A stretch of DNA of 64,000 bases from Pseudobdellovibrionaceae bacterium (GCA_016785955.1 JAEUWH010000123.1:62001-126000), one strand, 5' to 3'. Shown: positions 53,097-62,574, counted from the first letter of the stretch. Numbers and translations are program-made. Notes: a model not told the origin generated them from the sequence alone.

Positions 53097-54689
53097 GTGG
53101 CATCTACTACTCACAATCCCGATGTAAATTACTTGAACGAGTTTAAAGGTATAGGATCTTGGTTTACAAGTCTTGACCACAAGAGAATCGGACTCTTGTA
53201 CATGGTTTCAATTTTCTTCTTCTTTCTTTTGGGTGGTATTTTCGCGTTGTTAATTCGTTTAGAATTATTCAGCCCTGGCGCCCAATTTTTAACTCCAGAT
53301 CAGTATAACCAAGTGATGACTTACCACGGGGCGATCATGGTTTTCATGGTTATCGTTCCTGGAATTCCCGCCATCCTAGGTAATTTCTTTTTGCCTCTGC
53401 AAATTGGCGCAAAAGACGTGGCTTTTCCGCGTTTGAACTTGGCCAGTTGGTATGTTTTTATGACGGGTGCCTTGATCGCGATGTCGACACTGTTTCTTGG
53501 TAAAGTCGATACGGGCTGGACATTTTATACTCCGTACTCGATCAAGACTGGAACAGCGGCAACGATCATGGTATTGGCCGCGTTCGTGATGGGTATGTCC
53601 TCGATTCTTACGGGACTTAACTTTATCGTTACGACTCATAAACTAAGAGCGCCGGGCATGACAATGCATCGAATTCCATTGTTTTGCTGGGCACTTTATT
53701 CGACAGCGATCCTTCAGGTTTTGGCGACTCCGGTTTTGGCAATTACATTATTGTTAATTGCCGTTGAGCGTGCAACGGGCGTTGGAATCTTTGACCCAGC
53801 ACTGGGTGGCGATCCGGTGTTATTCCAGCATTTCTTTTGGTTCTACTCGCATCCAGCGGTTTACATCATGATTTTACCTGCGATGGGTGTTGTTTCCGAG
53901 GTGATCGCGGCGTTCTCGAGAAAAACAATTTTTGGTTACACGGCGATTGCATATTCGTCTTTGGGTATCGCAGCGGTATCGTTCTTCGTATGGGGTCACC
54001 ATATGTTCGTGTCGGGGCAGTCAGAAATTGCGGGTGTGGTGTTTTCATTCCTGACAATGCTGGTTGGGGTGCCAACAGCGATCAAGATGTTCAACTGGCT
54101 GGCGACACTGTATAAAGGAAATATTTCGTTTGAGTCGCCGATGTTATTTGCACTTGGATTTTTGTTCTTGTTTGCCATCGGTGGTGTGACAGGAATTATG
54201 CTTGCGGTTCTGGCGACGGATGTTCATTTTCACGACACTTACTTTGTTGTGGCGCACTTTCACTATGTGATGGTGGGTGGAACATTGATGGCTGTTATGG
54301 GTGGTATTTATTACTGGATTCCGAAAATGTTCGGAAGAATGTACAACGAGTCTTTGGCGCGTTTGACGTTTATTTTTATCTTTATCGGTTTTAATGTGAC
54401 GTTCTTCCCTCAATTTGTTTTGGGCGCGATGGGTATGCCTCGTCGTTATTTCGATTATATCCCGGCGTATGAGTCCTTGAATAAAATTTCAACGATGGGA
54501 TCTTGGTTGATCGGTATTGGGTTTTTTCTTTCACTTTATGTTATTATCAGCGCTATTCGAAGTGGAGCGAAAGCATCCGCTAATCCTTGGGGTGCTAAAA
54601 CATTAGAGTGGCAAACATCTTCACCTCCGCCTCATTTTAATTTTGAGACGGAGCCAGTCGTAACTGCGGGGCCTTATGAGTACAAATAG
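53097..54689 (+). CDS. ctaD: cytochrome c oxidase subunit I
   Basis: 530-aa haem-copper oxidase core with twelve membrane helices. Conserved sites: the haem a His in MTYHGAIM (about 82), the HPAVYIMILP segment with the CuB His cross-linked to Tyr, the CuB pair WGHHMF (about 301), and the haem a3/a ligands in HDTYFVVAHFHY (about 379-387). Reduces O2 and pumps protons. GTG start with AAGGAG. Overlaps subunit III by 14 nt. Confidence 0.98.
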   Translation: MASTTHNPDVNYLNEFKGIGSWFTSLDHKRIGLLYMVSIFFFFLLGGIFALLIRLELFSPGAQFLTPDQYNQVMTYHGAIMVFMVIVPGIPAILGNFFLPLQIGAKDVAFPRLNLASWYVFMTGALIAMSTLFLGKVDTGWTFYTPYSIKTGTAATIMVLAAFVMGMSSILTGLNFIVTTHKLRAPGMTMHRIPLFCWALYSTAILQVLATPVLAITLLLIAVERATGVGIFDPALGGDPVLFQHFFWFYSHPAVYIMILPAMGVVSEVIAAFSRKTIFGYTAIAYSSLGIAAVSFFVWGHHMFVSGQSEIAGVVFSFLTMLVGVPTAIKMFNWLATLYKGNISFESPMLFALGFLFLFAIGGVTGIMLAVLATDVHFHDTYFVVAHFHYVMVGGTLMAVMGGIYYWIPKMFGRMYNESLARLTFIFIFIGFNVTFFPQFVLGAMGMPRRYFDYIPAYESLNKISTMGSWLIGIGFFLSLYVIISAIRSGAKASANPWGAKTLEWQTSSPPPHFNFETEPVVTAGPYEYK

Positions 54690-55335
54690 TCATTCTCACG
54701 GGGGCGGTCACGTCGCTCACCATTTTCGCGATGCGGAACACCAGTTTGATAGCGGTAAACAAGGAATTTGGTTGTTCATGGTTACCGAGATCTTGATGTT
54801 CGGTGGTCTTTTCGTTGGGTACGCGATTTTTCACTCGCTTTATCCTAAAATGTTTGCGGAAGGTGCCAGTCACTTAGATTGGAGAATGGGTTCATTGAAC
54901 ACGTTGGTACTGATTGTGTCCTCATACACGATGGCAATGTCGATTCACCATCTTCAAAAAGGGGAGTCAAACAAGGCGTTCACTAAACTTTGGATTACCG
55001 TCGTTTGCGGTGCCATTTTTATGGTGATTAAGGCGTTTGAATACTCAAGTAAATTTCAACATGGTCTGTTGCCTGGTCACTTGTTAGACGTTGCAAAGAC
55101 GCACGCGGAACATGCGAACTTGGGCATGTACTATGGTTTTTATTTCTGTATGACGGGTCTGCATGGTTTGCACGTACTGATCGGTATGGGCTTAATCATC
55201 TGGTTAGCGATTCGTACGAAACGTGGCGAGTTTGGTCCTGATTATTTCTTGCCGGTTGAGGGCGTTGGAATTTTTTGGCACATCGTCGATTTGATTTGGA
55301 TTTTTCTATTTCCGTTACTTTATCTTGTTGGGTAA
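54676..55335 (+). CDS. ctaE: cytochrome c oxidase subunit III
   Basis: 219 aa with five membrane helices. Typical features are the ESALFAGLF-like TEILMFGGLFVGY helix, the GLHGLHVLIG motif and the C-terminal WHIVDLIWIFLFPLLYL. It stabilises subunit I and proton entry. Starts inside ctaD (14-nt overlap), so it is coupled. The first 20 residues are His/Ser/Gly-rich. Confidence 0.95.
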   Translation: MSTNSHSHGGGHVAHHFRDAEHQFDSGKQGIWLFMVTEILMFGGLFVGYAIFHSLYPKMFAEGASHLDWRMGSLNTLVLIVSSYTMAMSIHHLQKGESNKAFTKLWITVVCGAIFMVIKAFEYSSKFQHGLLPGHLLDVAKTHAEHANLGMYYGFYFCMTGLHGLHVLIGMGLIIWLAIRTKRGEFGPDYFLPVEGVGIFWHIVDLIWIFLFPLLYLVG

Positions 55336-55352
55336 AAAATTAGGAGTTAAAC

Positions 55353-55703
55353 ATGGGATCACATTCAGATAAACATTCCGGCGGTGGACATCACTCGCAC
55401 CACATTATTCCTCAGGAAATTTACACACGTGTCATGTGGGCATTGATTGTACTGACAGCATTCACGGTGGGATTTCACTATTTGTTTCACGTTGTCATGC
55501 ATGGTTCTGTATTGGCGGCGCCAGTTGCCTTCCTTATTGCGGCAATTAAAGCGGCATTAGTTTTAATGTTTTTCATGGGTTTAAAATACGATAAGCCTGA
55601 AAATCGTTGGATTTTTTCGACGGGATTTATTTTTCTGGCTCTTTTATTTGTCATTTGCATGCTAGATATTTTCACGCGAATTTCTGAAACAAGCACTCTG
55701 TGA
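55353..55703 (+). CDS. ctaF: cytochrome c oxidase subunit IV
   Basis: 116 aa with a His-rich N-terminus and three membrane helices (about 28-50, 54-76, 84-108), the COX_IV type small subunit found in caa3 operons. The MFFMGLKYDKPENRWIF segment is characteristic. The TGA stop overlaps the GTG start of ctaB, so the two are coupled. Confidence 0.88.
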   Translation: MGSHSDKHSGGGHHSHHIIPQEIYTRVMWALIVLTAFTVGFHYLFHVVMHGSVLAAPVAFLIAAIKAALVLMFFMGLKYDKPENRWIFSTGFIFLALLFVICMLDIFTRISETSTL

Positions 55704-56575
55704 AGCTATTTTCTGACCTTACAAAGCTGGGGATTACAATATTTGTAGTCCTTGCTGCTATTTCTGGTTACGCGACAGGATTTGAATCCGAACAAGTTTT
55801 TAATGCTCTTCATTTTATAAAAATGATTGGTGGTGTTTTTTTACTTAGCTCGGGTAGTTTGGCGTTAAATCAAGTTCAAGAATATAAATTAGATGCGCAA
55901 ATGCCAAGAACGGCGAAACGTCCCGTGGCTTCGGGGCAGATCACGCCGATGGCGGCGGGTGTTTTGGCTGGTTTTTTATTATTCGGTGGCTGTTACTTGT
56001 TGTACATGGTGGCGCCGGTGTCGATGTTTTTGGGTGTATTAACCGTTGTTTTATACAACGTCGTTTATACTTATGTTTGGAAACCTAAATGGATTTATGC
56101 GGCTGTTCCCGGCGCGATCCCGGGAGCTTTGCCAGTAACTATTGGCTATGCTGCAGTTAATGAAAATATTTTCTCGACGGAATCTATCTATTTATTTTTG
56201 ATTTTGTTTTTATGGCAGATGCCACACTTTTGGGCGCTAGCGATTCGCTATAAAGATGATTATCGCGAGGGTGGAATTCCCACGTTGCCGGTGGCCTTGG
56301 GAATGGAGCGCACATTGTACCAGATGGGTATGTATACGTTTGCGTACGTGGGGTGCGCGGTTTTATCGCCCGCTTTTTATAAAGCCTCTTGGTTTTATTT
56401 GCTTTTAGTTGTTCCAACCTCGGCCAAGCTTTTGTACGAATTTTACAAATTTAATAAAACCCATGGCCAGCAAGGTTGGCTAAAGTTTTTCATGTGGATC
56501 AATGTCAGTGTTCTGCTTTATTTGATCGTTCCAGCCCTTGATAAATGGAATTTTCTTTTTACCGATACTAACTAA
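55700..56575 (+). CDS. ctaB: protohaem IX farnesyltransferase
   Basis: 291-aa UbiA-type prenyltransferase with eight or nine membrane helices. The first diphosphate-binding motif appears as NQVQEYKLDAQMPRTAKRPV (about residues 53-72) and a DDYREGGIPTLP motif follows near residue 185. It converts haem B to haem O, the first step to haem A for the oxidase encoded upstream. The second enzyme, CtaA, is not in the window. The GTG start overlaps the ctaF stop. A terminator overlaps its own stop codon. Confidence 0.95.
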   Translation: MKLFSDLTKLGITIFVVLAAISGYATGFESEQVFNALHFIKMIGGVFLLSSGSLALNQVQEYKLDAQMPRTAKRPVASGQITPMAAGVLAGFLLFGGCYLLYMVAPVSMFLGVLTVVLYNVVYTYVWKPKWIYAAVPGAIPGALPVTIGYAAVNENIFSTESIYLFLILFLWQMPHFWALAIRYKDDYREGGIPTLPVALGMERTLYQMGMYTFAYVGCAVLSPAFYKASWFYLLLVVPTSAKLLYEFYKFNKTHGQQGWLKFFMWINVSVLLYLIVPALDKWNFLFTDTN

Positions 56576-56593
56576 TCATCGGTATAGTTTTTG
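56560..56593 (+). terminator. terminator of the oxidase operon
   Basis: TACCGAT (56560-56566), 11-nt loop, ATCGGTA (56578-56584), then TAGTTTTTG. The ctaB stop codon lies in the loop. Confidence 0.65.
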
Positions 56594-56619
56594 TTATAGT
56601 CTTTCTCAGTCCATACAGA

Positions 56620-57573
56620 TTATTGGCAGTTTGTAAGCTCAAGCGATGATGATCCTTCGGGCGTTGTGAACGCGGCTGTTCCGCATACGGTAGAAAAAGT
56701 TAAACTGATTGATCCCGACGGTGCGCCTGCGCCAGAAAATGTGGTCGAAATTGTTCCCGAGGTGGGATAGCAGCAATTTGCATCAGACCAAGTTACGGCC
56801 GAGAAGGTGTTCGTAGCAGTATAATTAGCGAGCATATGGTGAACCGTCATTGTGCCTGAAATCGCGCGATTGGCCGAACTTGAGCCCAGTCCGCTGTTTG
56901 TTCCATTCACCTTGGCGCCCGTAATTGTCAGGCTGGGAATCATAAAATATTCATACAAAATCGATCCGCGTCGGCCTTTGAAAACTTTGTGGATAGCCGA
57001 GTTTGCGGGAGTCATAGCGACCGCGCGATTGTTGGTATTCGATCGAGTCGTGATGATCCCCCCAGCGGCGAATACCGTGCCGTCATAAGATTTACCGCCG
57101 TTGGTGTCAGTGGTGATCGTAGCGCCGCCGGAAAAGTTCAATGTCGAGCCAGTGGTTGTTCGAGTCACACTGTCCGAAGTGCTGAGGTATCCGTTCGTGC
57201 AATCGCCAACATTTGTCCATGTTTCTTTCCAGCCGCCCGTCATAGTGGTCGTTAATCGAGGAGTGACTAGCGAGCAACCATCCCAATTGATAGTCCCGGT
57301 GTTAGACGTGCATTGACGACTGGATAAACGACATCCCGTAGAGGCCTGTTGGGCTTGGTCGTCTTCCATGATGTCGATTTGCGAAGTGTATTGAGCCGCG
57401 ATGAAACCCGCGCCACCTTCGGACGCAGCCGCGTGTGCCGAGGCCTCGGAAAGTGCTGCGGTGATAATTGTCTCTGAACTGTTTGCTTCTTCGGTAGAGT
57501 CTTCTTTTGCCTTGTTGCATGAAAATGTTAGGGTCGCAATGAGTACCGTTAAGATTAAATTTTTCCACGTCAT
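56620..57573 (-). CDS. lipoprotein of unknown function
   Basis: 317 aa with a signal peptide ending in a lipobox (LTFSC, Cys near 19). The mature part is Thr/Ser/Gly-rich and repetitive, with paired Cys residues (CRLSSRQC; CCYP), a style common to secreted beta-rich surface lipoproteins. No known domain. The gene is monocistronic by position, and its start has CGGAG 5 nt upstream. The leader upstream is A/G-rich with AAAAGAACA-type repeats (about 57590-57630). Confidence 0.75.
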   Translation of the reverse strand: MTWKNLILTVLIATLTFSCNKAKEDSTEEANSSETIITAALSEASAHAAASEGGAGFIAAQYTSQIDIMEDDQAQQASTGCRLSSRQCTSNTGTINWDGCSLVTPRLTTTMTGGWKETWTNVGDCTNGYLSTSDSVTRTTTGSTLNFSGGATITTDTNGGKSYDGTVFAAGGIITTRSNTNNRAVAMTPANSAIHKVFKGRRGSILYEYFMIPSLTITGAKVNGTNSGLGSSSANRAISGTMTVHHMLANYTATNTFSAVTWSDANCCYPTSGTISTTFSGAGAPSGSISLTFSTVCGTAAFTTPEGSSSLELTNCQ

Positions 57574-57830
57574 AAAAACTCCGTCGTCGTCTTGTTCTTT
57601 TCTTCTTCTTTGTTCTTTTCTGTTCTTCTTGGAATGCGAAAATTTATTCTAGTCTACGCCTGTCTTTGAGAGGGGCAAAGCGATTCCGGACCAGACTTTG
57701 GTCTGAAAAAGGGTGCAAGAGCAGTAACCTTCATCGCATATCGCATGATAAAGACATTCATCGCCTGGTAAGGACACCGCCGGATAAAGGTATCAGATGC
57801 TGAACAACGGAACAAACCCTCTTAAAATTG
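57574..57830. other. intergenic region between the lipoprotein and maiA
   Basis: No gene found. It contains a hairpin CAGAC-TTTG-GTCTG (about 57694-57707) and CTGGTAAGGACA at 57767-57778, one of the recurrent TTGGTAAKGACA-type motifs. Confidence 0.35.
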
Positions 57831-58496
57831 TTATGTGATTTTGAGTTCGGCAGGAGTGTCAATTTGACGAAACGGATGAGCGTGTTTAAAAGCCTCTAGT
57901 TTTAAACAACGTTCATTAACATTCAAAATATTTTTATAGGGAGTCAGATCGACATTAAATCGTTCGCTTGTAAAAACCAGTGGAACCAGAAAACAATCAG
58001 CAACGGTGACTTGGTCCCCGAAACAATAGTGTCCCATGTTTTTTTGTAGCCATGTTTCGGAGGCCAATAATCCCTTCTGGTACCAATGGTTAATCCATTC
58101 TTCTTTTTGTTTTTGGTCATAGCCGTGAGTTTGTTCTAAATATTTCAAAACTTTTAAGTTCGAAAGTGGATGCAAGAACGAATTTATATTTTCGCAAAAC
58201 TGTCGAATTTTGCCGCGCTTTTGTATGTCTTTGGGAAACAAGCTGGGATTTGGGAATTGTTCCTCGAGATATTCGATGATAGCGACGGATTGACCCAAAG
58301 CTAGTCCGTCGTGTTCCAAAGTTGGGACTTCAGACATAGGATTAAGGGCTTGGTAAGCAGAAGAGAACTGTTCGCCGCCATTGTTTATCAGATGAACGGG
58401 TTGATACACATACTCGATATTTTTCAAATTGAGGGCGATGCGAACGCGGTAAGATGTCGAGCTTCGGAAATAATTGTATAAAATAATTTTCGACAT
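57831..58496 (-). CDS. maiA: maleylacetoacetate isomerase (GST fold)
   Basis: 221-aa glutathione transferase of the zeta class. The hallmark SSTSYRVRIALN sits at residues 13-24, and the NPMSEVPTLEHDG and LGQSVAIIEYLEE segments make the glutathione site. MaiA isomerises maleylacetoacetate in tyrosine breakdown; a fumarylacetoacetate-hydrolase family gene lies 1.5 kb away on the other strand, so both final steps may be close. Strong ribosome binding site GGAGGA. Confidence 0.9.
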   Translation of the reverse strand: MSKIILYNYFRSSTSYRVRIALNLKNIEYVYQPVHLINNGGEQFSSAYQALNPMSEVPTLEHDGLALGQSVAIIEYLEEQFPNPSLFPKDIQKRGKIRQFCENINSFLHPLSNLKVLKYLEQTHGYDQKQKEEWINHWYQKGLLASETWLQKNMGHYCFGDQVTVADCFLVPLVFTSERFNVDLTPYKNILNVNERCLKLEAFKHAHPFRQIDTPAELKIT

Positions 58497-58573
58497 AAAT
58501 TTGTCCTCCAGTCTGGAGCATAGTTGAGGAAAGCCTTGCCAATCAAGTACAACCTGAGAATACTTTGTTGAAT

Positions 58574-59278
58574 ATGAAAGTTAAAACAAATCCCGCAAAT
58601 TTTCTTATGAATTCGATTCTCTATTTTCTGCTTTTCTTGGCTCCGTTCTCGGTGAGCCGTATTTATATTTATTTCAATTATTATTTTTCGTCTCATGATT
58701 TTCAATGGGCCGATTTTTTTTGGATGCTTGTATTGGGGTTCCGTTTTGATTTGTGCGTGATCGGATTTTTGTTGATTCCGATTTATCTGTTGTATTGGGT
58801 GGCTTACATTCCAAAGTTGCGCACTTTCGCATATCTCATCGCACAGGCCTACAAGCTGCTAGCGTTGCTGGTGACGTTCTTGATTTTTCATTTTAATATT
58901 CCATTTATCTCGAAGAATACGCCATTTGACTTGCCCTATTGGATGCATTGGCCAGACTACAAAAGTATGCTGTTTCTAGATTGTACGACCTGTTTTTGGG
59001 ATTATGACTATATGAGTACCGTATATCCGCTGCAAATCGTCAGTGGCGTGATGTTTCTGATCGTCGTGTTTGGTTTTTTTTCTGGATGGAATTTTTTTTC
59101 CGAAAAGATGAGTTTCAAACGAGAGATTTTAATTTTCAGTGCTCTTGTTTTAATGGCGCGAGGCAAAGTGGGGCAGCACCATTTACGGTACGAAGATTCT
59201 ATCTGGCATAAAGATGCTCTGATTAACACGTTGTCGAACAACCCGTTGTGGTTGATGGACAAGATCCGCAGGCCCTAG
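58574..59278 (+). CDS. membrane protein resembling the N-terminal domain of LTA-synthase-like proteins
   Basis: About 234 aa from the ATG at 58574 (a TTG at 58565 is possible). Five or so membrane helices (about 12-28, 42-60, 66-82, 92-112, 155-178) make up most of the protein. The end, ARGKVGQHHLRYEDSIWHKDALINTLSNNP, resembles the link between the membrane and sulfatase domains of LTA-synthase/phosphoglycerol transferase proteins, but no sulfatase domain follows. It may be a truncated form or a stand-alone membrane half. A TACTTT box ends 7 nt before the ATG. Confidence 0.55.
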   Translation: MKVKTNPANFLMNSILYFLLFLAPFSVSRIYIYFNYYFSSHDFQWADFFWMLVLGFRFDLCVIGFLLIPIYLLYWVAYIPKLRTFAYLIAQAYKLLALLVTFLIFHFNIPFISKNTPFDLPYWMHWPDYKSMLFLDCTTCFWDYDYMSTVYPLQIVSGVMFLIVVFGFFSGWNFFSEKMSFKREILIFSALVLMARGKVGQHHLRYEDSIWHKDALINTLSNNPLWLMDKIRRP

Positions 59279-59357
59279 CGTCGGCACGCCTCATATAAAT
59301 GAAATTCATAGACGGTCCTAGATCAATTCGTTAGGATGAGGCCTAAAGAGGTGCTTT

Positions 59358-59909
59358 ATGAAAAGTATTAAAATTTTTGCCGTCGTAACACTGATTTCAG
59401 CTTATTCTTTGGCAATTGGTTTTGGATTAGAAGGCGGCTTTCGACAACAATCTGGAGATGCTCCGGCAGGAATGTCAACGTCATCCGAAGTTGGCTTCAC
59501 ACTTGGGGCCACGGGTATTTTTGATCTGACCGAAATGTTGGCGCTGCGTTCAGGGGTTATGTACACGCAAAGGCCTTTGAAGGTTACAAACGACATTACC
59601 AAAGATTCAGCGACGGTGACATTGACATATTTTGATATTCCAATTGGATTAATGGTGAAGTTTGAGGATTGGATGGGCGTTTATGCGGGCATCGCTTTGT
59701 CATTAAACTTGGATAAGAATTCTAATAATTCAAATGTTGTTCAATTGCGCGATGTTAAATCCATGGTTACCCCGGTGCAATTGGGTGTGACATTCAAATT
59801 TTTACCCGAGATGGGTTTGAATTTGTATTTTGAACAATTTGGTGACGTAGCTGATGGCTTGAAATCGTATCGCTCGGTCGGTGCCAATTTATTGTTTACA
59901 ATGGAGTAA
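59358..59909 (+). CDS. outer-membrane beta-barrel protein
   Basis: 183 aa with a signal peptide (to about residue 19) and alternating strands of aromatic and Gly residues (GFGLEGGFRQQ, LALRSGVMYTQRPL, GVYAGIALSLNL, VQLGVTFKFLPEMGLNLYFEQF), ending in a hydrophobic residue pattern typical of small eight-stranded outer-membrane proteins. Function unknown. It shares an upstream element (GGTC...ATTCGTTAGGA) with the LolA-like gene at 25593. The FAH gene follows after 3 nt. Confidence 0.75.
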   Translation: MKSIKIFAVVTLISAYSLAIGFGLEGGFRQQSGDAPAGMSTSSEVGFTLGATGIFDLTEMLALRSGVMYTQRPLKVTNDITKDSATVTLTYFDIPIGLMVKFEDWMGVYAGIALSLNLDKNSNNSNVVQLRDVKSMVTPVQLGVTFKFLPEMGLNLYFEQFGDVADGLKSYRSVGANLLFTME

Positions 59910-59912
59910 ATT

Positions 59913-60890
59913 TTGAAACTGGGTTCACTGAAAGATAAAAATCGAGACGGACGTTTAGTCGTCGTTTCACGCGATTTAAAAAAATATGTGGAAGTGTCCG
60001 ATATAGCGCCTACGCTGATGTACGCAATTGAAAATTGGCATCACGTCGAGACTTCGCTGAGCACTCGTTATAACCAGCTTAATAGCGGCACTTTAAAAGA
60101 TGCTTTGGATTATGATGAGTCCCTAATGTCATCTGCGATGCCTCGGACTTGGCTATTTGCAGATGGGTCTTCGTTTATTTATCATGTGAAATTGGTGCGT
60201 AAGGCGCGTAAAGCCCCATTGCCAGAGACGTTGCAAACAGTGCCGTTAATGTATCAGGGCGAAAGCGGTCGGTTCTTGGCGCCTACGGAAGATATTCCTC
60301 AGGTTGATTTTTCTCATGGGACCGATTTCGAAGGCGAAGTGGCCGTGATTGTGAATGATGTACCTATTGGGGTGTCTGCCGAGTCAGCCTTGAAACATAT
60401 TAAACTAGTTGTATTAATGAACGACGTATCATTGCGTGGGCTCATTCCGGAAGAGCTGGCGTCAGGGTTTGGATTTTTCCAAAGTAAACCGAATTCGGCA
60501 TTGTCGCCATTGGCCTTAACGGTCGACGAGTTCGGTGCCGCGTGGAAAGAAGGTCGGCTGCACTTGCCGTTGACGGTAAATTATAATGATAAGTTTTTTG
60601 GAATAGCCAATGCGGGTGAAATGTATTTCCATTTTGGACAATTAATTGCACATGCTGCGAAGACTCGGCCATTGGTGGCCGGTACCATCATTGGCAGTGG
60701 AACTGTCTCGAATGAAGATCACAGCAAAGGTTCTAGTTGTTTGGTTGAAAAACGAACTATTGAAGTGATCGAAAAAGGTCAGGCCGAAACACCGTTCATG
60801 AAGCCGGGTGATTCTGTAGAAATTTTCATGAAAAATGAAAAAGGTGAGAATTTATTTGGTCGGATTTATCAAAAAGTGTACAAAGTTTAA
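59913..60890 (+). CDS. fumarylacetoacetate hydrolase family protein
   Basis: 325 aa. The catalytic core is seen in the DFEGEVAVI metal motif (about 150-158), MNDVSLRG (about 170) and the GSGTVSNEDHSKGS segment (about 269), as in FAH and related C-C bond hydrolases or decarboxylases. In a window that also has maiA this suggests tyrosine breakdown, but the family has many substrates. TTG start with GGAG about 8 nt upstream; coupled to the beta-barrel gene by position. Confidence 0.88.
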   Translation: MKLGSLKDKNRDGRLVVVSRDLKKYVEVSDIAPTLMYAIENWHHVETSLSTRYNQLNSGTLKDALDYDESLMSSAMPRTWLFADGSSFIYHVKLVRKARKAPLPETLQTVPLMYQGESGRFLAPTEDIPQVDFSHGTDFEGEVAVIVNDVPIGVSAESALKHIKLVVLMNDVSLRGLIPEELASGFGFFQSKPNSALSPLALTVDEFGAAWKEGRLHLPLTVNYNDKFFGIANAGEMYFHFGQLIAHAAKTRPLVAGTIIGSGTVSNEDHSKGSSCLVEKRTIEVIEKGQAETPFMKPGDSVEIFMKNEKGENLFGRIYQKVYKV

Positions 60891-60934
60891 TATGGGGCAT
60901 TTGCATTTTGAAGCTGAGTCAGGAAGTGGCTTAG

Positions 60935-61723
60935 CTATTTTTGAACGGGCTTAAATTTTTCTACGATCATTTGGCGAATTTTGTCAGCGACGTCGGCGCG
61001 GTCTTCATCAGGTTTAGGATAATAGGGCTCAAGAAAAATCACTTCGGTTACAACTTCTTTCAATCCGCAAGATCTGATGAACGACGCGAAGAACGTCATG
61101 TCGCCATACCAGCAAACAGAATCTCGATTCTTCATACTGAATGGTTGACCATTGATAGATTTAAAATTGAAACAATAAGGAAATATTGGCTTTTGGGCCA
61201 AAGTCGCAGCGCTGAGCAGTGTGCGTTTAAAGGGGAGAACTTCCTCGCCATTATGAGATGTGGCCTCGGGATAAAGTGTGACCCGGAACCCGTCATTGAG
61301 TGTGTTTACAATACTGCCCAGTTCGCCTTTAATGTTAGCTCGGTTTTTACGATCGACGTACATGCAGCCAGCCATTTCGGTGATGATGCCTAACAGTGGT
61401 GTCCGCCGCATTTCTTCCGAGGTTATGAATAAGGCTTTTGTTAATGAATGCATAACTAAAATATCGATAAACCCCAGGTGATTGCCGACGATCAAGCCGG
61501 CTTCGTGACTAATGGGACTGTTGTGGACCTCAATTTTGATGTTGTACAGCTGACAAACAAGTTTTGTGTATTTGGCGGCATTGTCTGAAAAACGCCGGCG
61601 TCTGTTGTTGACGCCTTTAACAGTCAAATGAATCCAAAATGAAGATGTAAAATAGACCGCGGCAACAGTTAAGAAAATGACAACTTTGCCGATGATTCGC
61701 AAGGGGAGAACGATTTTTTCCAC
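60935..61723 (-). CDS. PlsC-type acyltransferase (OlsA-like)
   Basis: 262 aa with a membrane helix at about 10-30 and the acyltransferase motifs NHLGFID (NHxxxxD) and LYPEATSHNG (EGTS-type, here PEATS) about 70 residues later. It transfers an acyl chain from acyl carrier protein or CoA to a hydroxyl. The GTG start lies inside the 3' end of the OlsB-like gene (55-nt overlap), which marks it as the second enzyme of ornithine lipid synthesis (OlsA), acylating lyso-ornithine lipid. A PlsC role in phosphatidic acid synthesis is the alternative. Confidence 0.85.
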   Translation of the reverse strand: MEKIVLPLRIIGKVVIFLTVAAVYFTSSFWIHLTVKGVNNRRRRFSDNAAKYTKLVCQLYNIKIEVHNSPISHEAGLIVGNHLGFIDILVMHSLTKALFITSEEMRRTPLLGIITEMAGCMYVDRKNRANIKGELGSIVNTLNDGFRVTLYPEATSHNGEEVLPFKRTLLSAATLAQKPIFPYCFNFKSINGQPFSMKNRDSVCWYGDMTFFASFIRSCGLKEVVTEVIFLEPYYPKPDEDRADVADKIRQMIVEKFKPVQK

Positions 61724-62505
61724 AGTGATTTATTTAAATCGTTTTTATCCAGTATCGTCAAGAAATCTATACGGTTAGTCCGTCGATCAAGCGCCGGAAT
61801 TGCACTTACCGTGGCTCCCATAAGAAGGCTTTCTTGAAACCCTGTGGATAACAGGGTCGAGCATTCTTGAATTTCATTCTTTGAAAGTTGTTCATTAAAA
61901 TGCTTGTACCAATGCTGGAAGTTTGGAACGTGACAAGATTTTGAAACGGGGCAAGTGAATTTGTTATTTATTAGACCTTGTCGTGCAAAATAGCGTGCGG
62001 ATAACGCGGCTAATTGACTGGCGCTGGTATTAAGACTTTGGCAGCTGATGATAGTTTTGGATTGAGTTAAGCCGCAATACTCATGAACAAATGTGGCGAC
62101 AAATTGAAGTAAACCTTTATGTTTATGCTCGGGCAGCAAAAACATCCGGCTCATTTCTAAAATTTTTCCAGAATCCTCTTTTAATACACTGATATCGAAA
62201 GTGGATTCACTAGAAAACAGGGTTGCGCCGGAGGTTTGAATCAGGCGAAAGCCACCGATAAGCATATTATTTTTCTTATTTCGAACCATCACATGCCGAG
62301 CCGTTAAATCATATTTATCTGTGGTTGAAAGGGCGTTTAATATATAGCAGGGATTGGTCTTTGAAGTTTCAATTGCACGGCGGAGTTTGAACAAAAGAAG
62401 AAAGTCTTTGGCGGACGATGCTGATTCCAATGCATACTGAGCGTCTTGCAAGGAAAATGAATTCGTAGAACGTTTTTGGGTATCAAACGAAAGCGCATTC
62501 AACAT
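61669..62505 (-). CDS. OlsB-like N-acyltransferase (hemolysin family)
   Basis: 278 aa. The central pattern ESTFDISVL-x-GKILEMSRMFLLPEHKHKGLLQFV resembles OlsB/hemolysin-family acyltransferases, which attach 3-hydroxyacyl chains to the alpha-amino group of ornithine. It overlaps the PlsC-like gene by 55 nt, the usual olsB-olsA arrangement. Ornithine lipids are membrane lipids made without phosphate. N-terminus starts at an ATG whose upstream region is free of a strong ribosome binding site. Confident about family, moderately about pathway. Confidence 0.75.
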   Translation of the reverse strand: MLNALSFDTQKRSTNSFSLQDAQYALESASSAKDFLLLFKLRRAIETSKTNPCYILNALSTTDKYDLTARHVMVRNKKNNMLIGGFRLIQTSGATLFSSESTFDISVLKEDSGKILEMSRMFLLPEHKHKGLLQFVATFVHEYCGLTQSKTIISCQSLNTSASQLAALSARYFARQGLINNKFTCPVSKSCHVPNFQHWYKHFNEQLSKNEIQECSTLLSTGFQESLLMGATVSAIPALDRRTNRIDFLTILDKNDLNKSLWKKSFSPCESSAKLSFS

Positions 62506-62574
62506 ATAGAAAAATCGTAGCGTATTTTATGTCAACACAGTGTTAAGAGTTGATCTTATTTTTATCAAGAAATG

